A stretch of DNA of 64,000 nucleotides from an uncultured Eubacterium sp. (lineage in GTDB: Bacteria; Bacillota; Clostridia; Lachnospirales; Lachnospiraceae): NCBI GenBank assembly GCA_947178105.1, contig CAMWXD010000003.1, forward strand, positions 62,001 through 126,000, in the 5' to 3' direction. This document shows, one piece after another, positions 18,838 through 24,921 of this stretch; within the stretch, counting starts at the first letter, position 1, and every line of letters begins with the position of its first letter. The notes under the pieces were generated by a model. That model was not told where the DNA came from. It saw nothing but the letters and a program-made list of their open reading frames with translations, and ran no database searches. A program made the position numbers and the translations under genes.

Positions 18838-18886
18838 ATGGTAGTTGTTTCCGTATAAAATGTAATAGAATGAAACAAAAGACCAT
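18838..18886 (+). promoter_or_regulatory. Operator-like inverted repeat before the XRE gene
   Basis: ATGGT-AG-TTGTTTC (18838-18851) is mirrored by GAAACAA-AAG-ACCAT (18872-18886), 12 of about 14 positions paired, with a 20-bp AT-rich centre that contains TATAAA and TAGAAT boxes. A nested TACCA/TGGTA pair overlaps the left arm. It lies 19 bases upstream of a helix-turn-helix gene, so autoregulation by that protein is a reasonable guess. Confidence 0.6.
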
Positions 18887-18904
18887 AAAAGGAAGGTATG
18901 CCAA

Positions 18905-19147
18905 ATGGATGTACAAAAGAAATTATCACAAAGGATACAACACTTATGTAAAATGGAAGGAATTTCCTATTATACGCTGTCTTATAAGGCGGCTGTTCCA
19001 ATGACAACATTAATGCATATCATTAATTGTTCAACGAAAAATCCAGGCATTTTTACATTAATCAAGATCTGTAATGGCCTGAACATAACCATTAAAGACT
19101 TTTTTGATACGAAGGAATTTATTGATATTGAATATGAACCAGAATGA
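18905..19147 (+). CDS. Small XRE-type helix-turn-helix regulator
   Basis: An 80-aa protein that is almost only an HTH_3/XRE domain (RIQHLCKMEGISYYTLSYKA, then the recognition-helix region VPMTTLMHIINCSTKNPGIF, then TLIKICNGLNITIKDFF). The ribosome site is AAAGGAAGG. Its end overlaps the start of the next gene by 14 bases, which ties it to the membrane protein behind it. It is probably a local repressor acting on the palindrome at 18838-18886. The C-terminus is acidic. Confidence 0.85.
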   Translation: MDVQKKLSQRIQHLCKMEGISYYTLSYKAAVPMTTLMHIINCSTKNPGIFTLIKICNGLNITIKDFFDTKEFIDIEYEPE

Positions 19148-19844
19148 AGACCCAGAATTATTGATAAGAGATATCATCGTGGCGCTGATAGATTTAATAA
19201 AATGGCCACTTAAATATTTGCCACATATAAAAAAAGATTTGGTGGTATTTATATTTCCGGCTTTTGTTGCAGCCTTTATTTCAATAGCGACTGTCTCGTT
19301 TCGGGCAGTTGTATCGAAAGCTTTGCATAGAATGAGCTTTCATGACGAGCAGTATCAGATTATGCAGGAATTTTACCCGGCATTTGAGATGCATTTAATC
19401 AGGCTGAAAGCAGCAATGTCTGAAATAGAAAATGGTTCCCTGTGTATGAACCTTAGATTTGCTGTCAGAAAATATCTTGAGTTTGAAAAAGACTCAGAAG
19501 AGTATTTTCTAAAAAATGAAAAGGACATCGAAATCATTGAGGTTTTCTGTGCAGCAATGAAAGATTTTATGGACAGGCTAACAGAGATGAATCATTTCCT
19601 GATCACATCGATGATACCGAAGCCGCCGTTAACGCATCCGTTTCTGAAAAGAAAGATCCATAAAATGCTGGCGGTTCTGCAATACTATGCGCTTATGTGG
19701 GAGCAGTACAGTATGGAAGAAATTGACGTTGAAGTTTTTCAAAAGAAAATGAAAGACTTCAATGAGTACTGGAAGGTAGATTTTGGATGTGCAAAGATAG
19801 ATGAATATTTAAGTTTGCTGGAAGAATGGTTGTTGAAATTTTGA
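19134..19844 (+). CDS. Paralogous membrane-anchored protein A (unknown family)
   Basis: The chosen start ATG 19134 overlaps the XRE gene, and the longer TTG start at 19104 lacks support. The 236-aa product has one hydrophobic segment (residues about 34-60) followed by an approximately 165-residue helical domain shared with the genes at 19888 and 21386. Common landmarks are EFYP near the start of the domain, a PEEY-like Tyr motif (here SEEYF), HPFLKRKIHKMLA in the second half and DEYLSLLEEWLLKF at the end. No catalytic motif is seen and no function is known. The coupling to the XRE regulator suggests controlled expression. Confidence 0.75.
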   Translation: MNQNEDPELLIRDIIVALIDLIKWPLKYLPHIKKDLVVFIFPAFVAAFISIATVSFRAVVSKALHRMSFHDEQYQIMQEFYPAFEMHLIRLKAAMSEIENGSLCMNLRFAVRKYLEFEKDSEEYFLKNEKDIEIIEVFCAAMKDFMDRLTEMNHFLITSMIPKPPLTHPFLKRKIHKMLAVLQYYALMWEQYSMEEIDVEVFQKKMKDFNEYWKVDFGCAKIDEYLSLLEEWLLKF

Positions 19845-19887
19845 CACGGAAACGATGATATCACTTTCATAATTTTGGGCGGTCGAT

Positions 19888-20541
19888 ATGAATGAAATAG
19901 TTAAAAATTTGCAAATTTTTGAAGATGATATGGCTATGGTCGTATTGCTGACGGTAGTGATTGGCGCGTACTTGGTCATCTTGATGCTGATTTACGAAAT
20001 ATCCCTGTTTTTAGGGCCATATTTTGAATGGAAAATCAACCGGCGCAAACGTATGCAGAAATTTTATCCAGAGTTTCAAATGCATATGTATGAGCTGAAA
20101 CTATATAAGGCAGAAGTAGAAGCTAATCCGATCAGCGAAAATTTTCGGATTGCTTCAGACAAGTATATCATGTACAAAAGCAGTCCGGAAGAATACCGCA
20201 TAGTTTTTGACTATGAAAGAGATCAGATCGATCGGTTTGCGTTATCTGTAGACAAATTGTATCAAAAGTTGTTGGTTATTCAAGACTTTTTAAGCGAAAA
20301 CGGCGTGCCAAGGTTTTGGTTAAGACATTCCATTTTAAAAAGGAAGATTATGAAAAAAATTGCCTGGATCAGACGTTACGCCAGTTATATGAAAGTATTG
20401 TGCGAGAATGATACGTTCGTCACGCCAGAAGTCCTGACCTTTGAGATGAACAACTTTCATTTAACATCAAAGCTGAAACTGGATGATAAAGAAATGGAAC
20501 GATATATCCGTTTGCTGGAACGCTGGTTTGTAAAATATTAA
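19888..20541 (+). CDS. Paralogous membrane-anchored protein B (unknown family)
   Basis: A 217-aa paralog of protein A and C. A single transmembrane helix at residues about 17-42 is followed by the shared domain: KFYPEFQMHMYELKLY, PEEYRIVFDYERDQIDRF, RHSILKRKIMKKIAWIRRY and MERYIRLLERWFVKY. It starts 43 bases after gene A and has only a weak GGGCGG site. The domain is rich in aromatic and basic residues and looks like a cytoplasmic helical bundle. Function unknown. Confidence 0.75.
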   Translation: MNEIVKNLQIFEDDMAMVVLLTVVIGAYLVILMLIYEISLFLGPYFEWKINRRKRMQKFYPEFQMHMYELKLYKAEVEANPISENFRIASDKYIMYKSSPEEYRIVFDYERDQIDRFALSVDKLYQKLLVIQDFLSENGVPRFWLRHSILKRKIMKKIAWIRRYASYMKVLCENDTFVTPEVLTFEMNNFHLTSKLKLDDKEMERYIRLLERWFVKY

Positions 20542-20810
20542 ATGCAACCCAACATCAGCCAGTATCATCCGTAACAGCCGGCATTTAGCAGGCTGTTGCC
20601 GAAACAAGCCGAAATTAGCCTTTGAAGGCAAAAGCGCCAGATGCGTAAGTACATCAACAGCAGCATGTTTATTCACAAAACCTGACTGTGTGATGATAAA
20701 GAAGTGCCGTTGCAAAGTGCAGAAGCTTGCTTCACTGGCTGTGTTCCTATTTTTGAATGTAAGATATAATCTCAAAAATATCTATTGGAATTTTCATGTT
20801 TTATCTTATT

Positions 20811-20845
20811 GGCCTGTGCTTTGGGTACAGGCCTGTCTTTTGTAT
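20811..20845 (+). terminator. Terminator-like hairpin
   Basis: GGCCTGT (20811-20817) pairs with ACAGGCC (20827-20833), followed by TGTCTTTTG. It lies 270 bases after paralog B. The stretch 20542-20810 otherwise shows only short imperfect inverted repeats and no convincing gene. Confidence 0.6.
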
Positions 20846-20913
20846 ACCTTGGTGCAGCCGAATTTCTTTCTGAGGTTTCTACGAGGCATACTGTAAAAAT
20901 TATATCTAAAATA

Positions 20914-20942
20914 TTGCAAAAGAATTCTTCATATGCTATAAT
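20914..20942 (+). promoter_or_regulatory. Strong sigma-A promoter of a candidate small RNA
   Basis: TTGCAA (20914-20919), a 17-base spacer and a perfect TATAAT (20937-20942). The expected +1 is near 20949. No gene on this strand follows with a ribosome site, while a terminator lies 45-90 bases downstream. Confidence 0.75.
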
Positions 20943-20948
20943 GCCAAT

Positions 20949-21040
20949 AGGCAACAAGAAAGATGATAGTGTCCATGTGGCGCAAAAAGAATGAACCCCC
21001 GAAAGTAGTTGTGATACTTTCGAGGGTTCTTCTTCTTTTA
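20949..21040 (+). ncRNA. Candidate antitoxin RNA (type I) with terminator
   Basis: Between the promoter at 20914 and a strong terminator lie about 90 bases. The terminator stem AACCCCCGAAAGTA (20994-21007) pairs with TACTTTCGAGGGTT (21015-21028), one mismatch, followed by CTTCTTCTTTT. The RNA points toward the 3' end of the tiny toxin gene on the other strand, as in convergent type I toxin-antitoxin pairs. On the minus strand the same hairpin is followed by CATTCTTTTTG and could end the toxin mRNA, so both RNAs would overlap here. Expression is inferred, not shown. Confidence 0.55.
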
Positions 21041-21072
21041 AGGAGAAGTCAACCGTCTGGGCTAGGTTACCG

Positions 21073-21159
21073 CTATTCTTCCTCGTCTAACCACTTGCAT
21101 ATGTAGTAAGAAATTATACCTGCCAACACGGAAAGAATAAAAGATGATAGAGGTTCCAT
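21073..21159 (-). CDS. Holin-like small hydrophobic toxin (28 aa)
   Basis: Reading the minus strand, AAGGGGG lies eight bases before an ATG at 21159 and opens a 28-codon ORF. The peptide starts MEPLSSFILSVLAG, has a single hydrophobic helix and ends ICKWLDEEE. This is the pattern of the putative holin-like toxin family (Hol-Tox) common in Clostridia, with the KWLD tail. Such peptides are membrane-damaging type I toxins held in check by an antisense RNA. It is too short for usual gene callers. Confidence 0.75.
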   Translation of the reverse strand: MEPLSSFILSVLAGIISYYICKWLDEEE

Positions 21160-21250
21160 AGTAGCGCACCCCCTTCCTGTCACCAGTATAGGGGCGGTAA
21201 CAAGCTTCAGAAAATTTGTAGCATTTTGTAGAATTTTATTTAAAAATGCC

Positions 21251-21279
21251 TTGTAATAATAAATTAATTGTGATAAAAT
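21251..21279 (+). promoter_or_regulatory. Promoter of paralog C
   Basis: TTGTAA (21251-21256), 17-base spacer, TAAAAT (21274-21279) with the extended -10 element TGA directly before. The +1 would be near 21286, exactly at the start of the long inverted repeat. Confidence 0.55.
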
Positions 21280-21287
21280 ACTTTTCA

Positions 21288-21358
21288 GAAAGAATCATGT
21301 TCGGGGCGAGATTAGCAGGGTGACACAAAAGATAAAGATTCGTGAATATGATTCTTTC
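21288..21358 (+). promoter_or_regulatory. Structured 5' leader of paralog C
   Basis: A perfect 11-bp inverted repeat GAAAGAATCAT (21288-21298) / ATGATTCTTTC (21348-21358) encloses 49 bases containing GGGGCGAGATTAGCAGGGTG. It occupies the 5' end of the predicted transcript and stops 27 bases before the start codon. I do not recognise a known riboswitch consensus. It could be a regulatory leader or a protein-binding site. Confidence 0.55.
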
Positions 21359-21385
21359 TAATTTTGTAAAAATAAAGTGGCAGTT

Positions 21386-22033
21386 ATGAGAGAATTCATA
21401 GAATATATTCAAACTATGCAAGATGCTTTGATCGGACTTCTTTTTATTTCCTGTATCGTAGCATCTATTATTATTTTAGGGATAGCCATTTATAAAATTG
21501 CTCCTATCATCCTGCGATATCTTGCATCCAACAAGGAACAATATGAGCAAATGAAACGATTCTACCCGGAATTAAAGGAGCGGATTTGTGAGTTGAAGCT
21601 GTCTGTTGAAAGAGCAGAAAACAATGAGCTTTATACAGGGCTTACCAGTTCAGTAGACAGATATATTTATTATGAAAAAGACCCACAACGATATATATGG
21701 CTTTATAAAGAGGAACTGCCAATGATAGATTCCTTTCTCAAGGAAATGAACGACGTTACAAGAAAATTAGCAGAGATCTGTGACTATCTTTTGCATCATA
21801 CGCTGCCTCTGACGCCAGTTTTTCGCCCGTTTCTGAAAAGGCGGGTCAGCCGTATGCTGGCAGAGCTGTATCGTTATACTCTCATGTGGTATGTATACCA
21901 TAAAAAAGAAGTCAGTATGGATATCTTACATGAACAGTATGTGCGCTATCATAGAAAAAAGGAAAAGAAGATCGATGTCAGAAAATTAGACCGTTATCTT
22001 GCGATATTGGATCATTGGTATAAAAAGTATTAG
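21386..22033 (+). CDS. Paralogous membrane-anchored protein C (unknown family)
   Basis: The third member of the family, 215 aa, from the ATG at 21386 (a GTG at 21377 is less likely). A transmembrane helix at residues about 14-38 is followed by the common domain: RFYPELKERICELKL, PQRYIWLYKEELPMIDSF, FRPFLKRRVSRMLAELYRY and LDRYLAILDHWYKKY. It has its own promoter and structured leader, unlike A and B. The toxin-antitoxin pair lies between B and C. Function unknown. Confidence 0.75.
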   Translation: MREFIEYIQTMQDALIGLLFISCIVASIIILGIAIYKIAPIILRYLASNKEQYEQMKRFYPELKERICELKLSVERAENNELYTGLTSSVDRYIYYEKDPQRYIWLYKEELPMIDSFLKEMNDVTRKLAEICDYLLHHTLPLTPVFRPFLKRRVSRMLAELYRYTLMWYVYHKKEVSMDILHEQYVRYHRKKEKKIDVRKLDRYLAILDHWYKKY

Positions 22034-22447
22034 AGATATCGACAAATATTTACAATTTTCTACACTTTTTTTGAAAAAAAGCTTGTTAAAATCTACATTA
22101 TATGGTATTCTTTTTAAAGAGAGTCATATTCAGTTAAGAAAGTGTACTTCATTTTTACTAAAGATAAAATTTTCTGAGTGTGGCTCTTCTTTAAATCATT
22201 TGTTCTAAATGAAAGTTATCTGCAACAATAAAACAATCATGAGATAATTCGAAAGTCTGATGGTTTCTTATCGTTTCCATAATAAGTGGTAATTTATTAA
22301 ATAATAATCAAACATAAAATTCTAACTTGGTTAAGCAAGAATGGTATTTTTTATCTGCATGTCTCCATCTAAAAAATCCAATTTAGAGCCTGGCTGTTCT
22401 CCAGTTTTATCCATACAAAAATAATTTTATTAAGAAAGGGCTAAAGA
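22034..22447 (+). other. AT-rich intergenic stretch without a gene
   Basis: No ORF with a ribosome site is visible on either strand. A possible promoter TTGTTA-N17-TATTCT lies near 22083-22111. An imperfect inverted repeat (AAAGAGAGTCATATTCAG near 22118 against CTGAGTGTGGCTCTTC near 22174) is present. Nothing else could be supported. Confidence 0.5.
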
Positions 22448-22915
22448 ATGAAAAAAAATCAAAATATTGATACACCGGAATTGTCTATCAATGGTAATAT
22501 TATGACATGGCAGGGGTCTGCGATCCAATTATCCAATATTTCGAGTATTACCGCAGTAGAATTGCCTTTGATCCCTTTTCCAAAATGGATCCTTCTGGCA
22601 TTTCTACCAGGAGCAGTATTATTTAAACATGTCAGGATCGCAGCACTGCTTTGTGTTGCAGCAGCGGCTCTTTATCTTCTGTATTGGCATCATCAAAACA
22701 CTGTCATTAAAAACGCAGGAAAATTATTGATTCTGATGAACGCCGGGGCGACATTCAGCTTTTACTTTCGGGACAACAGGTTTTTGAACAGGGTTGTCAG
22801 CGTGCTGCTCGCAATCATAGCCGAAGGAATAAAGGAAGAGCGAAACGTTAAGATTAATATGAATCATTGCACAATCAGCGGCAATGCGAAAGTGCTGAAT
22901 GACATCGCTGTTTGA
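22448..22915 (+). CDS. Two-helix membrane protein of unknown function
   Basis: A 155-aa protein with two adjacent hydrophobic segments (residues about 43-58 and 64-83), a cytoplasmic N-terminal part with the pattern LSINGNIMTWQGSAIQLSNI and an amphipathic C-terminus. This resembles small membrane proteins annotated DUF6232, but I cannot confirm it. The last 20 residues (KINMNHCTISGNAKVLNDI) resemble a stretch in the next gene. AAAGGG precedes the start. It forms a probable two-gene operon with the downstream ORF. Confidence 0.65.
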   Translation: MKKNQNIDTPELSINGNIMTWQGSAIQLSNISSITAVELPLIPFPKWILLAFLPGAVLFKHVRIAALLCVAAAALYLLYWHHQNTVIKNAGKLLILMNAGATFSFYFRDNRFLNRVVSVLLAIIAEGIKEERNVKINMNHCTISGNAKVLNDIAV

Positions 22916-22953
22916 GGATACGAAGAGTGAATCCAGAAGGGAGGATACAGTAT

Positions 22954-23304
22954 ATGGGGGTAAAAATTAAATTAACAAATACGAAGATCAGCGATAAGGG
23001 AAAAGCTATGAATCATATGGTAAGCGGTGATGCGGGAGATATCAGCGTTGAAATGGATCATGTGGAAATCATGGATGAAGCGGAACTGTTAAACGAGATG
23101 ACAAATGCGCAGGCGGATGAGGTCATAAGAAAGATAGAGGAACAGGCCGCGCTGCTGGATCAGACGGGGAGAGAATATGAAGAGATCCAGAGGCTGCTGG
23201 CTGAGATCAGGGAGCGTAAGGTTACGGTTGGGGAGATGGTGCGCAGGCAGTTGCCGAATTTTGTTACGGGGGTGTTGGTGAATGTGATTGGGAGATGCTG
23301 GTGA
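22954..23304 (+). CDS. Small protein with coiled coil, partner of the upstream gene
   Basis: The start at 22954 follows GGGAGG at the right spacing. A TTG at 22912 that overlaps the previous gene is rejected. The 116-aa product begins with short beta-like repeats (IKLTNTKISDKG, DISVEMDHVEIMDEAELLNE), followed by a coiled coil at about residues 50-90 and a hydrophobic C-terminus. The segment SVEMDHVEIMDEAELLNEM matches the end of the gene before it. No function can be given. The base composition of the 3' end is notably G-rich. Confidence 0.65.
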   Translation: MGVKIKLTNTKISDKGKAMNHMVSGDAGDISVEMDHVEIMDEAELLNEMTNAQADEVIRKIEEQAALLDQTGREYEEIQRLLAEIRERKVTVGEMVRRQLPNFVTGVLVNVIGRCW

Positions 23305-23415
23305 ATATCATGGGGTATATTGGATGAGATTGGAGATAGGGGAGTGTGAAATTATGGTGATTAAAAAACTATATTTATAAATATTCAGTTTTTTCAGTTT
23401 TTTTACTTATTATGC

Positions 23416-23494
23416 TTGAAATATGCAAAATATATGGTATAATTTTATAGTGCAATATTGTAGTTTGAAAATACAATATTGCATTTTGTATAAT
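23416..23494 (+). promoter_or_regulatory. Tandem promoters with a perfect palindrome before the RADAR-like cassette
   Basis: P1: TTGAAA (23416-23421), 16 bases, TATAAT (23438-23443) with extended -10 TGG. P2: TTGAAA (23465-23470), 18 bases, TATAAT (23489-23494). A perfect 12-bp inverted repeat, TGCAATATTGTA (23451-23462) and TACAATATTGCA (23472-23483), covers the +1 region of P1 and the space between the -35 and -10 boxes of P2. This is what one expects of a repressor operator. The stretch 23305-23634 holds no full-length gene. Confidence 0.7.
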
Positions 23495-23518
23495 AAAATG
23501 AGAGAAAAAGGAGAGAAA

Positions 23519-23545
23519 ATGTGCAATATATTAAAAATTATATGA
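23519..23545 (+). CDS. Candidate 8-codon leader peptide
   Basis: AAAAAGGAGAGAAA is an excellent ribosome site followed by an ATG that opens only eight codons (MCNILKII) before TGA. It lies 20-25 bases after P2. It might be a translated leader that attenuates or couples expression, or a decayed start. Confidence 0.35.
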   Translation: MCNILKII

Positions 23546-23553
23546 ATCGTGTT

Positions 23554-23628
23554 ATGGAAGGAGTGATTAATATTAGGAAAGGAAAATACAAATTTGCTGC
23601 ATATGATATAGCAAATAATAATTGGTAA
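23554..23628 (+). CDS. Candidate 24-codon upstream ORF coupled to the TPR gene
   Basis: ATG at 23554 opens 24 codons (begins MEGVINIRKGKYKF, ends ANNNW) and stops six bases before the ATG of the TPR gene, which itself has no ribosome site. Coupled translation is therefore likely if the ORF is translated. Its own site is weak. Confidence 0.35.
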   Translation: MEGVINIRKGKYKFAAYDIANNNW

Positions 23629-23634
23629 ATATAG

Positions 23635-24918
23635 ATGGAAGGTTTTAGAACGATATGTTTTATTCATAAGGCAGAACATTCATATCATGCGTGTGGTATC
23701 CGTCAGTTTTTTAAGTGGATTGGATTTTCCTACTTTTCGTTTTTGCCAGGAAGTCTTGGCATAGGATTGGATATTTTAAAAAAGCCTGAAAATCAGGATT
23801 TTGATATTGTTGTAAATATGAATCGTGCAGCACAGGAAAATGGATCTGATATTTCAGAGTTGTTTGGAAATAGATGGATTGATTTGGAGTTTAAAGAGAA
23901 TGAGCCAATCAAAGATATTATGGATCATCTGATATCAAAAATATACGAAATTGTGCCAGGTAGTAGAAGCGATGTAATTGATGAATTGTATCGGATTTAT
24001 CATCAGTTTGATATGGCGGAAGTGGTGTATGAATATACTTGTGTTTTACTGAAACTAGCAGAAAAGGAATTGTATGATCTCGTTTTGGAGAAATATGAGA
24101 GTATTATTCAAGAGCTTGATAAATCTGAACCAAGGTTAGAAATATCGGGCAAAATGATGGAATATTTTTTATTTGCTAAATATTGTTGTTATAGGAATGT
24201 AAACGGATTATATGAATTACAAAAATGGTCATATGAATATCCAGTTAAGGAATTGATTAATAATATAGACAGGATATATGAATATGATCCTGATTTTTAC
24301 AGAGCTGAATATTTAAAGGCAAAAGCATCGGAACAGAGCATTATGGAGCAGGTATATGCTAAACAGTTTTTTTATAAGTGTATCAAAAATAGCAGAATAG
24401 AAGTATGTAAGAGTTATTTGTATTATCATCTTGGAAAATGGCAGGAACGAGGAAGGCAAATTGTTGATGCACAGCAATCTTATAAAAAAGCGTATCAGTT
24501 AAATCCAGCAAGCATGAAAGCTGTATTTAAGTTGGCAGTATATGCAAAAAAAGCTGGAGATTCTCAGACAGAAGCAAAGTATTTAAATCTGATTATTGAT
24601 TTTTGGAAACTGAATGAAAAAAATAAATGTAGGCTGACATTGATGGATGTGGAATATGTGTATAAGGCTTATATGTTGTTGGATGATGCAAAACGTGTGA
24701 ACATGCAAGATCTGAGATATTATTCGGCAGCACAGGAAGTATTGGATTTTACAAAAGATTTGTGTAAAAATGCTGAAAAGAATTCGTTTATAAAAAGATT
24801 GTATGGTAATAAAGTGAAATATGTGTGCAAAGCTATGTCTGGCAGAATGGATATAAAGTGTTTGTTCAACAATAAAGTTTGGAAAAACAATTATGGAAGG
24901 GTAAATGTACAAAAGTAG
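23635..24918 (+). CDS. TPR-containing protein, first gene of the RADAR-like cassette
   Basis: A 427-aa soluble protein. The N-terminal 130 residues have no known motif. The middle and C-terminal part consist of helix pairs typical of tetratricopeptide repeats, clearest at about residues 265-310 (YLYYHLGKWQERGRQIVDAQ, then SYKKAYQLNPASMKAVFKLA). The start has no Shine-Dalgarno sequence, and an in-frame TAG stands directly before it. Only three bases separate it from the RdrA-like ATPase, so it belongs to the same operon. It may be an adaptor, sensor or regulator of the ATPase-deaminase pair, but no such gene is part of the RADAR systems I know. Confidence 0.75.
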   Translation: MEGFRTICFIHKAEHSYHACGIRQFFKWIGFSYFSFLPGSLGIGLDILKKPENQDFDIVVNMNRAAQENGSDISELFGNRWIDLEFKENEPIKDIMDHLISKIYEIVPGSRSDVIDELYRIYHQFDMAEVVYEYTCVLLKLAEKELYDLVLEKYESIIQELDKSEPRLEISGKMMEYFLFAKYCCYRNVNGLYELQKWSYEYPVKELINNIDRIYEYDPDFYRAEYLKAKASEQSIMEQVYAKQFFYKCIKNSRIEVCKSYLYYHLGKWQERGRQIVDAQQSYKKAYQLNPASMKAVFKLAVYAKKAGDSQTEAKYLNLIIDFWKLNEKNKCRLTLMDVEYVYKAYMLLDDAKRVNMQDLRYYSAAQEVLDFTKDLCKNAEKNSFIKRLYGNKVKYVCKAMSGRMDIKCLFNNKVWKNNYGRVNVQK

Positions 24919-24921
24919 AAA

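Noticed and set aside
20467-20775. A 102-aa minus-strand ORF in the gap after paralog B
   Set aside because: It overlaps the 3' end of paralog B, starts without a ribosome site and shows no recognisable motif.
20785-20994. A 69-aa plus-strand ORF covering the small-RNA promoter
   Set aside because: It has no ribosome site, contains the terminator hairpin at 20811, and overlaps the TTGCAA/TATAAT promoter.
23451-23483. CRISPR-like or transposon end repeat
   Set aside because: It is a single palindrome within promoters and no spacer array, transposase or target duplication is visible.
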